Below the pieces are notes generated by a model. The model had not been told where the DNA came from. It worked only from the letters and a program-made list of their open reading frames with translations, and did no database searches. Shown here one piece after another: positions 26,402-36,298 of a DNA stretch of 64,000 bases; position 1 is the stretch's first letter; each line of letters opens with the position of its first letter. The translations under genes were made by a program, and so were the position numbers. This stretch comes from Cognatundibacterium rivi (lineage in GTDB: Bacteria; Pseudomonadota; Gammaproteobacteria; Burkholderiales; Burkholderiaceae_D): positions 124,001-188,000 of the forward strand of contig NZ_JAGSPK010000005.1 in NCBI RefSeq assembly GCF_018139565.1, read 5' to 3'.

Positions 26402-28357
26402 TTAATTAACATTCAGCGCTGCCTGCAAGCCGCTTGCCCGCAGCGTCAGGCGCCCGATTGCATGGCTCAGTACAGCGGAAACCGGTGTCAGTAAGCTGAA
26501 ATTCTGTTTTGCTCTGGTAATACCGGTATAAATCAGCTCACGGGTAATTACCGGCGATGCCTCGGCTGGCAATACCATCACCGTATGCTGAAATTCAGAC
26601 CCTTGCGATTTATGCACGGTCATCGCAAATGCGGTTTCAACATGGCGCAGGCGTGATGTCAGTACGTGGCGCAATTGATCGCCATCCAGAAAATAGACTC
26701 TTTGCACCTTGTCTTTACTGAAGTCAGGCAAGGTCATACCGATATCGCCGTTAAAAACCCCGATGCCGTAGTCATTGCGGGTAATCATCACCGGCCGGCC
26801 GCTATACCATTCGGTACGGCTGTTGATGTGCCCGAGTTGATGCAGATGTTTTTCGATAGACTGATTCAAGCCACTGACACCCCAATCCCCTTCCCTGACG
26901 GCACACAGAATACGGAATGACTCAAAGGCTCTGAGAACGGCGATCACCCATTGCTGAAACTGCGCCTCATCGCTACCCTGCGGTCTTTGCGCCAGTAATT
27001 GCAGGTAAGCGAAATAACCACCTTCTGCACCAGCCCTGCCATGCAAGGCCATTTGCAATAGCGTTTTTTGCTGCGCGGTTTCTGCCCAGTACAAAACGTG
27101 CTCATCCGCGCGGCGCAAACAATCGATCGCCAGCTCGGTCTGCCCGCTATTGACTGCCAGCGCCAGCGTACCAATGGCGCCACTGAAACGGCGGCTCTTT
27201 CTGAGCATCACGGTCTGCTGCGCAATCACATTGCCATCGGCAATAAACTCAGCCGGAATCTCTTTGCCACAGGCACTGGCGATATAACGCGCCGTATCGG
27301 AAGAATAATTGCCGGATTCCGCACGATCACACAGATCGCCCAGTACTGCTCCTGCTTCTACCGATGCCAGCTGATCTTTATCGCCGAGCAAAATCAGCAT
27401 CGTGGATTCGGGCAGTGCCGCTAACAGCGCCGCCATCATTTCCAGGTGCACCATCGATGCCTCGTCGACGATCAGCACGTCGATATCCAGCAAATTTCCC
27501 GCATGATGGCGGAATGCCCGTGTATCAGGGCGAGCGCCCAGCAGACTATGCAAGGTGCGCGCCGCACCGATACGATTCGTCAGCTCCGCCAGCGGCAGCG
27601 CCGGACCAATTTTCTGTGCGAGTTCAGATAAAGCATGATCAATCGCCTGTTTCAGGCGCGCTGCGGCTTTACCGGTTGGGGCAGCCAATGCGATACGCAG
27701 GCGTTCTGGCTGTGCAGACAAGGCAAACAACAACGCCAGCAGCCGCGCTACGGTGTACGTCTTACCCGTTCCCGGACCGCCGGTAATCACCGAAAAATGG
27801 CTGCGTACAGCAATCGCACAGGCCATCTTCTGCCAGTCGATCTCGTCTGAAGCATTAAATAACACATCCAGCCAGCGCGACACGGCGGCCACATCGACAG
27901 GCATCAAAGCCGACGCCCGTTGTCTGGCAGCAGTCGCTATCGCCATTTCATGTCGCCAGTAACGACGCAGATACAGGCTCTGTCTGTGCAACACCAGCGG
28001 CTCTTGTTGATCATCCTGATCCGCTTTATCAGCAGCATAAATCTGCGCAGAACTGCTAAGCAAATGCAACCAGCCTTCAACGTCGGCAGGTAAATCCATC
28101 TCCGCAACCAGCGCTTCCCACAGCGCTGCATCCCAGCCTGACAAAGCGCAAGGGTCAGCCACTAATGCATCGAGTTTGATACAACTATGGCCCAGCGCTT
28201 CGAGCTCACATAACAAGCCAACGATCAGCAGTTGCCGCTGATCATGCATGCCAAGGCTGTGCATAAAACGCATAAAAGCGACAGAAAGAAGGCGGACTTG
28301 CCCCTGCTCTGCATATTGTTTGAATCTTTCCAGCACTGGCGGTGTCGCTACCATCAT
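26402..28357 (-). CDS. recD: Exodeoxyribonuclease V alpha subunit RecD
   Basis: A 651-residue 5'-3' helicase of the RecBCD complex, which processes double-strand DNA ends for recombination and degrades foreign DNA. Walker A is GGPGTGKT (193-200); motif LIVDEASMVHLEMM follows, and the C-terminal helicase motif VHKSQGSEFQHTVMVLP is clear. The length is near the family range (600-670). The start ATG overlaps the recB stop by four bases (ATGA). It is the last gene of recC-recB-recD. Confidence 0.95.
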   Translation of the reverse strand: MMVATPPVLERFKQYAEQGQVRLLSVAFMRFMHSLGMHDQRQLLIVGLLCELEALGHSCIKLDALVADPCALSGWDAALWEALVAEMDLPADVEGWLHLLSSSAQIYAADKADQDDQQEPLVLHRQSLYLRRYWRHEMAIATAARQRASALMPVDVAAVSRWLDVLFNASDEIDWQKMACAIAVRSHFSVITGGPGTGKTYTVARLLALLFALSAQPERLRIALAAPTGKAAARLKQAIDHALSELAQKIGPALPLAELTNRIGAARTLHSLLGARPDTRAFRHHAGNLLDIDVLIVDEASMVHLEMMAALLAALPESTMLILLGDKDQLASVEAGAVLGDLCDRAESGNYSSDTARYIASACGKEIPAEFIADGNVIAQQTVMLRKSRRFSGAIGTLALAVNSGQTELAIDCLRRADEHVLYWAETAQQKTLLQMALHGRAGAEGGYFAYLQLLAQRPQGSDEAQFQQWVIAVLRAFESFRILCAVREGDWGVSGLNQSIEKHLHQLGHINSRTEWYSGRPVMITRNDYGIGVFNGDIGMTLPDFSKDKVQRVYFLDGDQLRHVLTSRLRHVETAFAMTVHKSQGSEFQHTVMVLPAEASPVITRELIYTGITRAKQNFSLLTPVSAVLSHAIGRLTLRASGLQAALNVN

Positions 28358-31300
28358 GATGGGATGTCCTTTGTATCGTTCACAGACTTACCAGCAGCCG
28401 ACGCTTCATCGTGGCGCATCATCTGATCGAGCCTGGCGAGAAATTCCGGGTCTGCTTCAAGTTGGTAACAACCATGCGTCTCGTCGTTAGCAATGCCGCG
28501 CATGAAGAAAAAAATCGCACCGCCAAGATGCATGGCAGGGTCATAAGTCTCGCCTAAGCGCAACTGCAACAAGCGGTGTAAGGCCAGCATATAAATCGCC
28601 CCCTGCACATCGTAACGGTGCGCAGCCATAGCAGATGCCAGAGCGGCGCGGTGATATCCCGCATCGTCCGCAGCAACAACATTTGATTTGTAATCCAGCA
28701 CCCAGTATTTGCCTTGATGCTCAAACACCAGATCGGCGAAGCCCATCAGCAAACCGTGCAGATCGCGCTCAGCCAGATTATCGCGTGGCGTGCCGTCGAG
28801 AAAAAATTCCTGGCATAAGCGATCAATCTGTTGCGCGTTCACGCGCTCACACGGAAACCAGAATTCCATCTCAGGCAGAAATGTTGACAGTTCCAGCAGG
28901 CGTACATTCGCTGGCAACAAAGGCGTTGCGGCGATGCGCTTCAGCCAGAGCAGAATATCGTCGAAATGATTATCCCAACCCGCGCGCTGACAACGCGCTG
29001 CCAGTCTGGCATCGAAAGTATCGGACTCGGCGGAAACAAAGCCCTCGCCCGCCATCCATTCGAGCTGTTCATGTAAAAACAGACCCGGCATCGCACCGCG
29101 CGGAAAACGATGCCACGCGCTGTTACCCGCGGCAGGCGCCGGTGTGCCGGTGTCGTCTTCCAGCAGCTTACTGTCCTGCACCCGGGTCATATTGCCGGTG
29201 GTCGCGATACTGCGCGTCAGCGAAGTGAAGCTGCCGACAGTCCAGTCGCGCTCAAACTCGTGTTTGTACTCAGGCATTTCCACCAGGCTTTGTTTCGTCT
29301 CCTGGCGCTTGTAGATATTAACGCCCGGTAACTTTGCAACGTCAATGATGGCAATGTCGTTGCAATCATTGCGCATTTTTTGCAAAGCATCGCTCAACGC
29401 CGCAGCCTCCAGTGCCGTTTCGCCAGCCAGCAGATAACCGAACGCAGACTCGTGTATCTTGTTCTGATTCGAGGAAACACCCAGCCACAAGGCATGTACG
29501 GCGCGTGTGACCGCCACATAAAACAAACGAATGTCTTCTTCTTTTCTGACGCGGTTCACCGCATCCAAAGCTTCCTGCGACAACGCAAAATCAATTTTCC
29601 GTTCACCGGATTCATCGACATAATCAAAGAAACTGCGGTTCATCCGTGTCGTCACCCGGGTCGACACGGCGAATGGCAGATACACCAACGGATATTGCAA
29701 ACCTTTGGATTTATGTATCGTAATCACCTTGACCAGTTTCGCATCGCTTTCAAGTCGCAAAATGTGTTCATCGCTGAGCTGGCTGTCATCCGCCATTTGC
29801 TCTGCCAGCCAGCGCACCAACGATTGCTCGCCATCGAGTTGCATACTGGCCGTTTCGAGTAATTCCGCCAGATGCAGGATATTCGTCAAACTGCGCTCGC
29901 CGCCAACCTCGCTGAGTAATTTCGCCGGTAATTCCAGCATATGTATAAAGCGCCGGATAGCAGCAAGGACACCCTGCCTTTGCCATATCAGGTGCAACTC
30001 TTTTAATTGCGCGGTACAGTTTTCCCACGCTTCATCATCCGATGCCAGCGTGATCAGGTGCGCGATGCTGAGTTTCGCTGTTTTGGTAGCGAACGCAGCG
30101 CGACCGGCAGTGTCATCCAGCGGATTCGCAAATGCATGCAGCCAGCGCAAAACATCGCTGGCCTCGTCGCTGTTGAGCACTGAATCTTTATCTGACAAAT
30201 ACACACTGGCAACATGTCGCTTTTGCAGCGCACTGCGTATCGCTTCGGCTTCAAATTTATCCCTGACCAGAATCGCGATATCTGCTGCCTGCAATGGCTG
30301 AAATCGCTGCATATCCCCGGTGTGCTGAAAGCCAGTCTGCGGGCTATTCAGTTGCGTCACAATATGCTCAGCGCAGTGTTCTGCAAAAAACGAAAGATAC
30401 TCGTCTTTTTTCATGTCAGGATTTGCCGATGCCCACAGATTCAGCGCACTGACTTCGCCATCGGCATTAACAAATTTTTCTGCGCGACCATGTGCCGTGA
30501 CGGCTTCAAATGGCACAGGATCAGTTTCAGCACGCCGGAACCGGAAAGCACCGGCAGAAAATGCCGCATCTTCATTTGTTTCCGCATGCAGAAACAAATG
30601 ATTCACGGCACCGACCAGTGCATGCGTCGAGCGGAAATTAGTGCCAAGCATATAGTGCCGGCCCGTGGTCGCTTCGCGGGCGGCCAAATAACTTTGTATA
30701 TCTGCACCGCGAAAACCATAAATCGATTGCTTAGGGTCACCGATCAGAAACAAACCTTGCGTCGCGGCGTTCTCTTGAACCCGATAAATCGCGTCAAAAA
30801 TCGCATACTGATCCGGCGAGGTATCCTGAAACTCATCCACCATCGCCACCGGATATTGTTGACGGATACGCAGATTCAGTGCGGCAGCATTCGGCCCGCT
30901 GACGGCGGCACGCAGCCTTTGCAACATATCGTTGAAACCAAACTGGCGACTGCTGCGCTTGAGTGTATCAGCACGCGCGACGATCACAGAAACGGCATGG
31001 CGGTAAAGCACGTGTTTGATCGGTTCTATCTCACCCAGTTTCTGCGCGAGTGGCGCAATATCATCGAAGACCTCAGGAATCTGCGGCTCGTATCCTTTAT
31101 TGCATGCACTCCGTAAGCCATCCGCTGTCAGCTTTTCTGCCGCCTTATCAAAACCGTCTGGCCAGACCAGCGAAGGCGTCTGCGCCCAGACTTTGAGTGC
31201 AGTCAGCCATTTATCCAGAGTGGCGGGCTTTAATTTCGTTGCACTGAATTGTTTGGGCGCGGCCTCTTTTTGTTCCGCGAACCATTGCGCCATCCGTTCA

Positions 31301-32028
31301 GCTTTATCCGCCCAACCTGCTTTTAACGTGACCAGAATTTTTTCCTGCTCAGCCAATGTCTGTGCAATCAATGCAGACAAAGGCCGGGTCATACGTGGAC
31401 CAAGCAAACCGGCAAATGGCACCAGTTTCAGCACCGCGGCTGACAATGCATGCGCATCACTCCAGAACGAGGTAACCAGCGAAAACCCATTGCTATCGAG
31501 CGGATACACCTGCTGCCGCCAGTAATCCAGCGCTGCGTTTTCCAGCAAAGAAGACTCGCTGGCGATCAGCTCTTCATCAAACAGACAACCGCTATCAAAT
31601 GCATGTTCTTTCAGCATGCGCTGACACCAGGCATCAATCGTAAAAATCGCCGCTTCATCCATGGCCTGCGCCGCCATACTGAGGCGATACGCCGTCTGCT
31701 GTTGTAACTCATGGGTAGGATAAGCCGACATCAGTTCGCGGATGAAATGGTCATGTGCAGGCACATCACCAGAGCGGAAATAGTCCGCAGCTTCCGTCAA
31801 TCGTTGACGTATGCGATCGGATAATTCTCTGGTTGCCGCACGTGTGAATGTCATCACCAGAATTTCTGATGGATGCAAAGCGCGTTGAAATGCATTTTCA
31901 TCGCCGTGCCCGAGCACCAGTCGTAAATACAGGGCAGCAATGGTCCAGGTTTTTCCCGTTCCGGCGCTGGCTTCAATCAGACGACTACCATACAGCGGAA
32001 AACTTATTGGATTCAGCAGGTGGCTCAT
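28354..32028 (-). CDS. recB: Exodeoxyribonuclease V beta subunit RecB
   Basis: A 1224-residue UvrD-like 3'-5' helicase and nuclease. Walker A ASAGTGKT lies at 20-27; later motifs are MVDEFQDTSPDQYAIF, GDPKQSIYGFRGAD and TIHKSKGLQYPLVYLP. The C-terminal nuclease domain carries WVLDYKSN, the RecB nuclease signature. The ATG at 32026-32028 follows GGAGGAAG and overlaps the recC stop (ATGA); a longer open frame upstream is rejected on that basis. It is the nuclease and motor of RecBCD. Confidence 0.96.
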   Translation of the reverse strand: MSHLLNPISFPLYGSRLIEASAGTGKTWTIAALYLRLVLGHGDENAFQRALHPSEILVMTFTRAATRELSDRIRQRLTEAADYFRSGDVPAHDHFIRELMSAYPTHELQQQTAYRLSMAAQAMDEAAIFTIDAWCQRMLKEHAFDSGCLFDEELIASESSLLENAALDYWRQQVYPLDSNGFSLVTSFWSDAHALSAAVLKLVPFAGLLGPRMTRPLSALIAQTLAEQEKILVTLKAGWADKAERMAQWFAEQKEAAPKQFSATKLKPATLDKWLTALKVWAQTPSLVWPDGFDKAAEKLTADGLRSACNKGYEPQIPEVFDDIAPLAQKLGEIEPIKHVLYRHAVSVIVARADTLKRSSRQFGFNDMLQRLRAAVSGPNAAALNLRIRQQYPVAMVDEFQDTSPDQYAIFDAIYRVQENAATQGLFLIGDPKQSIYGFRGADIQSYLAAREATTGRHYMLGTNFRSTHALVGAVNHLFLHAETNEDAAFSAGAFRFRRAETDPVPFEAVTAHGRAEKFVNADGEVSALNLWASANPDMKKDEYLSFFAEHCAEHIVTQLNSPQTGFQHTGDMQRFQPLQAADIAILVRDKFEAEAIRSALQKRHVASVYLSDKDSVLNSDEASDVLRWLHAFANPLDDTAGRAAFATKTAKLSIAHLITLASDDEAWENCTAQLKELHLIWQRQGVLAAIRRFIHMLELPAKLLSEVGGERSLTNILHLAELLETASMQLDGEQSLVRWLAEQMADDSQLSDEHILRLESDAKLVKVITIHKSKGLQYPLVYLPFAVSTRVTTRMNRSFFDYVDESGERKIDFALSQEALDAVNRVRKEEDIRLFYVAVTRAVHALWLGVSSNQNKIHESAFGYLLAGETALEAAALSDALQKMRNDCNDIAIIDVAKLPGVNIYKRQETKQSLVEMPEYKHEFERDWTVGSFTSLTRSIATTGNMTRVQDSKLLEDDTGTPAPAAGNSAWHRFPRGAMPGLFLHEQLEWMAGEGFVSAESDTFDARLAARCQRAGWDNHFDDILLWLKRIAATPLLPANVRLLELSTFLPEMEFWFPCERVNAQQIDRLCQEFFLDGTPRDNLAERDLHGLLMGFADLVFEHQGKYWVLDYKSNVVAADDAGYHRAALASAMAAHRYDVQGAIYMLALHRLLQLRLGETYDPAMHLGGAIFFFMRGIANDETHGCYQLEADPEFLARLDQMMRHDEASAAGKSVNDTKDIPS

Positions 32029-35000
32029 TGCGCTTCCTCCGTTTCGGCGGCCGCATTCAGAGACGTGACCTGAATCTGACGCGCCCAATCGAATAAAGGT
32101 TCATAGAGTGTTCTGGCAACGTTCTCCCAATCAGGCTCTGCACGCAAGGCAGAAAAATCAGGCCACATTCTGGCCAGATAAGGGCTCTCCACCTCGCCGC
32201 TCATGTTATACCCGCCATCATAAATTTGTTGTGGATTATCACCGGCAATCAGCGCCAGCGCGGTCTTGCAGGCGACCGGCAAAATACCATCCTGCCCCGC
32301 CCGCCATAAACCTAGCAGGGTTTCAAGCGTCGCCGTTGCAGCAGCCGGCTCCAGCGGCGGCATGCACAGGCTGGCATCGCGCGCAACCAGATAGAAAGTC
32401 ACGGAGTAATTCTGACTCGCTGCAACTAATTGCCGTATCCAGATATCGATGACTTTATCCGCTCGCACTTCATCCTTGGCATTACATACTTTGCTGGCGC
32501 TCTGCATGATAGAAACGATTTGCTCACCATCGGTACGCAGGTTTTCCAGCCAATCCGAGAGCGTGATATTCTGAAACTGAAATTGCAACGGCAGCTTCGC
32601 CGCAGGCTCGGGGAACTGGCCACATAATGTCAGCCATGCCGTCTGCACCGGCATCATTTCCGCGACCAGCAAACGCTGCCATTTTTGTCCCATGAAACCG
32701 ACTGGCAGCAACCCTTCGCGTGACAGCTGCGCCGCTTTTGCACTCAATGTTGTTTCAAGGTCAGCGATACTACCCGGCACATCTCCGCTATTAATTAGCC
32801 TGTCATTCAGAAAATATTCTTGCAAAGCATCAAGATTAAAAGGCTCTTCAGTACCGGTCATTTGCTCGTCATCAGCAAATTGCACGCCCAGGCGCTGCTG
32901 AAAAAAACTGGCGACAGGTTGCCTGACAAAACGACTCAGCTGACTCAGCTTCAGAGTCAGATTTACATTAGCGTCGTCGGCCGCAAACGATGTGCTGTGT
33001 TCGTCCGCGGCATGCTGTTCTTGCGCCTGTGTCTGCAGATATGCTGCGCCCCATTCCCTCGCATAAGTCAGCGGCCTTTGTGGCCCCTCAAAAAAATAGG
33101 CGCGACTGAATGCCTGCATCGGATATTCATGTATGTGTTTTTGCAGATCAATATCCCAGCCAGCTTGCAAATAATCCTGCAGCTGCGAAACCAGCACCGA
33201 CGGCGGCTGCGCGGAATTATCACGGATATTTTTTCCCGCCCAGCTGATGTACAGCCTCGATCGTGCCGCCAGAATCGCTTCCAGCATCAGATACCTGTCA
33301 TCGTCACGCCGCGAACGGTCACCGGGGCGCGCCATTCCCTGCACCGCCAGCAAATCAAAATCCACCTGACTTGTCCTGCGCGGAAAATCGCCTTCATTCA
33401 TACCAAGCAGACAAACCAGTTGAAATGGCATTGAGCGCATCGGCATGAAGGTACAGAAAGTCACACCGCCGGAAATAAAACGATGATTCAGCGTTGCCTC
33501 ATCTATTGATGCGAGCCAGGGCTCACGAAAAACTGCCAACGGAATCGCTTCGTCAAAGCTTGCCTGTTCGCAGGCATTCAGATAATGATCGAGTGACTCA
33601 TGCAGCCGTGCCAGCAACACTCTGTCGTTCTCACCGGAGGCGGCAAAGAATGTCGTCAACAATTGTCGCGCCTGTTCAGCCCAGACCAGCGGTGTTTGTG
33701 GTAAGACCAGCCTGCGCTGCCATTCGATCAGCGCCTCAACAAACTCTGCCAGACTTCCTGCCAGCGCCGATGAGAGTCCACCAACTTCCGCATACGGCTC
33801 TATGCCCTGATAATGTTGCTGAGCGCCATTCGCATAGCCAAGTAACATGCGCCGGATGCCGAAAATCCAGGAATTCTGTTCACCAGTCGCGCCCAGCCCC
33901 AGACCATCTCTGTGCTGCTGATTCAGGCCCCAGCGAATTCCGGCACCATTGATCCAGGTTTTCAGCACAGGCAAATCATCTTCATCCAGACCAAAGCGTG
34001 CCGCAATCGCGGGAACCTCCAGCAAATCCACAACCTCATTCTGCTGACAGCGTTGTTGCGGCAAGCGTAATAACCAATCCAGCGCCACCATGACCGGATT
34101 CGTTTTACGATCCGAAACGTCGCCAATCTCATACGGAATATAACGTTGATCCGTCCGTTTATATTGTCCAAATACTGCCCGGATTGATGGCGTGAACTGG
34201 GCAATATCCGGCACCATGACCACCACATCACGCGGACGTATTGTATTGTCTGTCTCTGCAAAAATCCCTAACAAACGATCATGCAAAATCTCGACTTCCC
34301 TCTGAACACTATGCGCCAGATGAAACTCTATGGACGTATCTGTCGCTGCCACCGGCAGGCGCGGATGCTCGGCCAGCGGCAGCAAATCCCGTATCGCAGC
34401 CTGCACCTGTGCCAGCAAGGTAGATCCGGCATCTTCAGAAAATAAATCAATTTTTAAGCCGGAAAAACCGGATCGCGCCAATTCAGCCTGATCAAACTCA
34501 TCCAGCATACGGACGAAGTCGCGTCCCAGACGCCCCCACGCGGCCAGCAAAGGATGTGCGTGGGCATGCAGCGCCTCAAGCGGAACCTCAGATAAATCGC
34601 TTTGGTTCCGTAACTGTTGCCGCTTGAACTGCGCTTTGAACAACTCACGTCCTTCAATAATATCGCCCCAGAAATACTGGCAGGGATTGGGCACCGCGAG
34701 TATGACTTGCGTGTGATGCGCCAACGCGGATAAGGCTTCCAGCGTTTGTCTGGGCAGAGCAGACACACCGAATAACACCACCCGGCGCGGTAATGGTGCT
34801 GCGGGTGCGTTGCCGCCAGAGGCCGCCTCAACAAAGCGCCGGTGTACATTCACGCGCCCCAGCAAACGCTCAGCCTCAGGCAAATCGGCAAGAATCGCTC
34901 GCCACAATTTCGCCTGCCAGCGTTGGTCTGCAGGTATTGGCACCAGCTCGCCGTTCGCGCGACGTAACTGATCATGTCCCTGACTCCAGTCCTGCAACCA

Positions 35001-35453
35001 GTCAGTCCGGTACACCTGATATAAATCGATCAGGTCCGCCAGCCGGGAAACCAGTTGGTAACGCCGTTCAGCGTCACCATCGGCCAGAAATTGTTTTAGC
35101 GGAGAAAAATCACTGTCCTGCAACAACGCGGGGATCAGGCGCATCAGCCGCCAGGTCAGCGGCATTTTATCAAGTGATGATGTCGATGGTATCTCAGCTT
35201 TACCGAGCATGGAACGATAGATCGTCCACAAAAAACGCCCCGGCAATTCAATCCGGTTCGCAGCACTGATATCGAAATTTTCTGCCAGCGATATTTTCAG
35301 CCACTCTGCGACGCCGTTCGACTGCACCAGAAAAATCTCTTTCTCCAGCGGAGACAAGGGATTGCGCCTTATCCACTCGAATACGGCCGAACTCAACTGC
35401 TCCAACTGATTACTGTGCAAAATAATCAGCCCTGGCTTGATCACTGAAGACAT
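32025..35453 (-). CDS. recC: Exodeoxyribonuclease V gamma subunit RecC
   Basis: A 1142-residue RecC. The N-terminus LIILHSNQLEQLS...IRRNPLSPLEKEIFLVQSNGVAEWL and the segments ELPGRFLWTIYRSMLG and FCTFMPMRSMPFQLVCLLGMNEGDFPR are typical. RecC recognises Chi and splits the strands; it has lost helicase activity, in line with the absence of a P-loop here. First gene of the recCBD operon, with no strong ribosome site before the ATG. A 295-base gap separates it from regA. Confidence 0.95.
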   Translation of the reverse strand: MSSVIKPGLIILHSNQLEQLSSAVFEWIRRNPLSPLEKEIFLVQSNGVAEWLKISLAENFDISAANRIELPGRFLWTIYRSMLGKAEIPSTSSLDKMPLTWRLMRLIPALLQDSDFSPLKQFLADGDAERRYQLVSRLADLIDLYQVYRTDWLQDWSQGHDQLRRANGELVPIPADQRWQAKLWRAILADLPEAERLLGRVNVHRRFVEAASGGNAPAAPLPRRVVLFGVSALPRQTLEALSALAHHTQVILAVPNPCQYFWGDIIEGRELFKAQFKRQQLRNQSDLSEVPLEALHAHAHPLLAAWGRLGRDFVRMLDEFDQAELARSGFSGLKIDLFSEDAGSTLLAQVQAAIRDLLPLAEHPRLPVAATDTSIEFHLAHSVQREVEILHDRLLGIFAETDNTIRPRDVVVMVPDIAQFTPSIRAVFGQYKRTDQRYIPYEIGDVSDRKTNPVMVALDWLLRLPQQRCQQNEVVDLLEVPAIAARFGLDEDDLPVLKTWINGAGIRWGLNQQHRDGLGLGATGEQNSWIFGIRRMLLGYANGAQQHYQGIEPYAEVGGLSSALAGSLAEFVEALIEWQRRLVLPQTPLVWAEQARQLLTTFFAASGENDRVLLARLHESLDHYLNACEQASFDEAIPLAVFREPWLASIDEATLNHRFISGGVTFCTFMPMRSMPFQLVCLLGMNEGDFPRRTSQVDFDLLAVQGMARPGDRSRRDDDRYLMLEAILAARSRLYISWAGKNIRDNSAQPPSVLVSQLQDYLQAGWDIDLQKHIHEYPMQAFSRAYFFEGPQRPLTYAREWGAAYLQTQAQEQHAADEHSTSFAADDANVNLTLKLSQLSRFVRQPVASFFQQRLGVQFADDEQMTGTEEPFNLDALQEYFLNDRLINSGDVPGSIADLETTLSAKAAQLSREGLLPVGFMGQKWQRLLVAEMMPVQTAWLTLCGQFPEPAAKLPLQFQFQNITLSDWLENLRTDGEQIVSIMQSASKVCNAKDEVRADKVIDIWIRQLVAASQNYSVTFYLVARDASLCMPPLEPAAATATLETLLGLWRAGQDGILPVACKTALALIAGDNPQQIYDGGYNMSGEVESPYLARMWPDFSALRAEPDWENVARTLYEPLFDWARQIQVTSLNAAAETEEAQ

Positions 35454-35748
35454 AAAAATAGGCGAAAACTGTTATGGAATAGCAGAAACAGGAATGTCCG
35501 GCTCAATTTTCTGCTGCATTATTTTCTGCTGTATTAAAAACAGCAGATGTGAATGAACCGGACTAGCCTGTGCTGTCTGGTATTTTCACATAAGTTACTC
35601 TGTGAGATATTAAAAATTTAATGCTGGCACACATGTCCAGCAGCGGATCAACGATCAGCAATATCAAGCTAAATAGTGAGCGGAACAAAGGCCTTAATGG
35701 AACAGTATGAATGCGAAGTCACGAGTACCCTGACGCCTCATCCGCATA

Positions 35749-36285
35749 TCATTTGACACGCTGCTTACTGAGCTTACGTGCCAATGTGCGTCTGTGCATT
35801 CCCAGACGTCGTGCGGCTTCGGAGATATTGAACTCGGACTCCACCAACACTTCGTGTATGCGTTCCCACTCCAGAGTTTTAATCGAGGTCGGACGATTCG
35901 TCAGCTCCAGATCCGTGACACCGGCAACATGGCCGAAGGCCGCCTCAATATCATCCGTATTCGATGGCTTTGCTAAATACTGACACGCTCCCAGTTTCAC
36001 AGCTTCGACCGCGGTCGCGATACTGGCGAAGCCGGTCAGCACCACAATCTGCATGGCCGGCACTTGCTGGTGCAACATCTGCACACAGGCAAGCCCGGAA
36101 GCATTGCCATTTAATTTTAGATCCACCACCGCAAACTGCGGCGCATGCGACCCGAGTATTTCTTCTGCCGCTTCCAGACTTTCTGCATGCAACACGGTAT
36201 AAGCACGTCGCTCAAATGAACGACACAGGGTACGTGCGAATGCAGTATCGTCCTCGACAATCAGCAACAGACGACTTTCTGACAT
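35749..36285 (-). CDS. regA: RegA/PrrA/ActR-type redox response regulator
   Basis: A 178-residue response regulator with a receiver domain (acidic pocket E11-D12-D13, phospho-acceptor D55 in VVDLKLNG, T in VVLTGFAS, Lys in LAKPS) and a short Fis-like DNA-binding end, EFNISEAARRLGMHRRTLARKL (about 150-171). This end is nearly invariant in RegA/PrrA/ActR/RoxR. Together with RegB it controls respiration, denitrification and other redox-linked genes in proteobacteria. The frame opens at a TTG, but the ATG at 36283-36285 has an AAGG site and is preferred. It lies 13 bases after regB. Confidence 0.92.
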   Translation of the reverse strand: MSESRLLLIVEDDTAFARTLCRSFERRAYTVLHAESLEAAEEILGSHAPQFAVVDLKLNGNASGLACVQMLHQQVPAMQIVVLTGFASIATAVEAVKLGACQYLAKPSNTDDIEAAFGHVAGVTDLELTNRPTSIKTLEWERIHEVLVESEFNISEAARRLGMHRRTLARKLSKQRVK

Positions 36286-36298
36286 ATTCAAACCTTTT

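Noticed and set aside
35525-35547. Hairpin TCTGCTGT/ACAGCAGA between recC and regA
   Set aside because: An 8-bp stem but no T-run on the minus strand, so it is not supported as the regA terminator.
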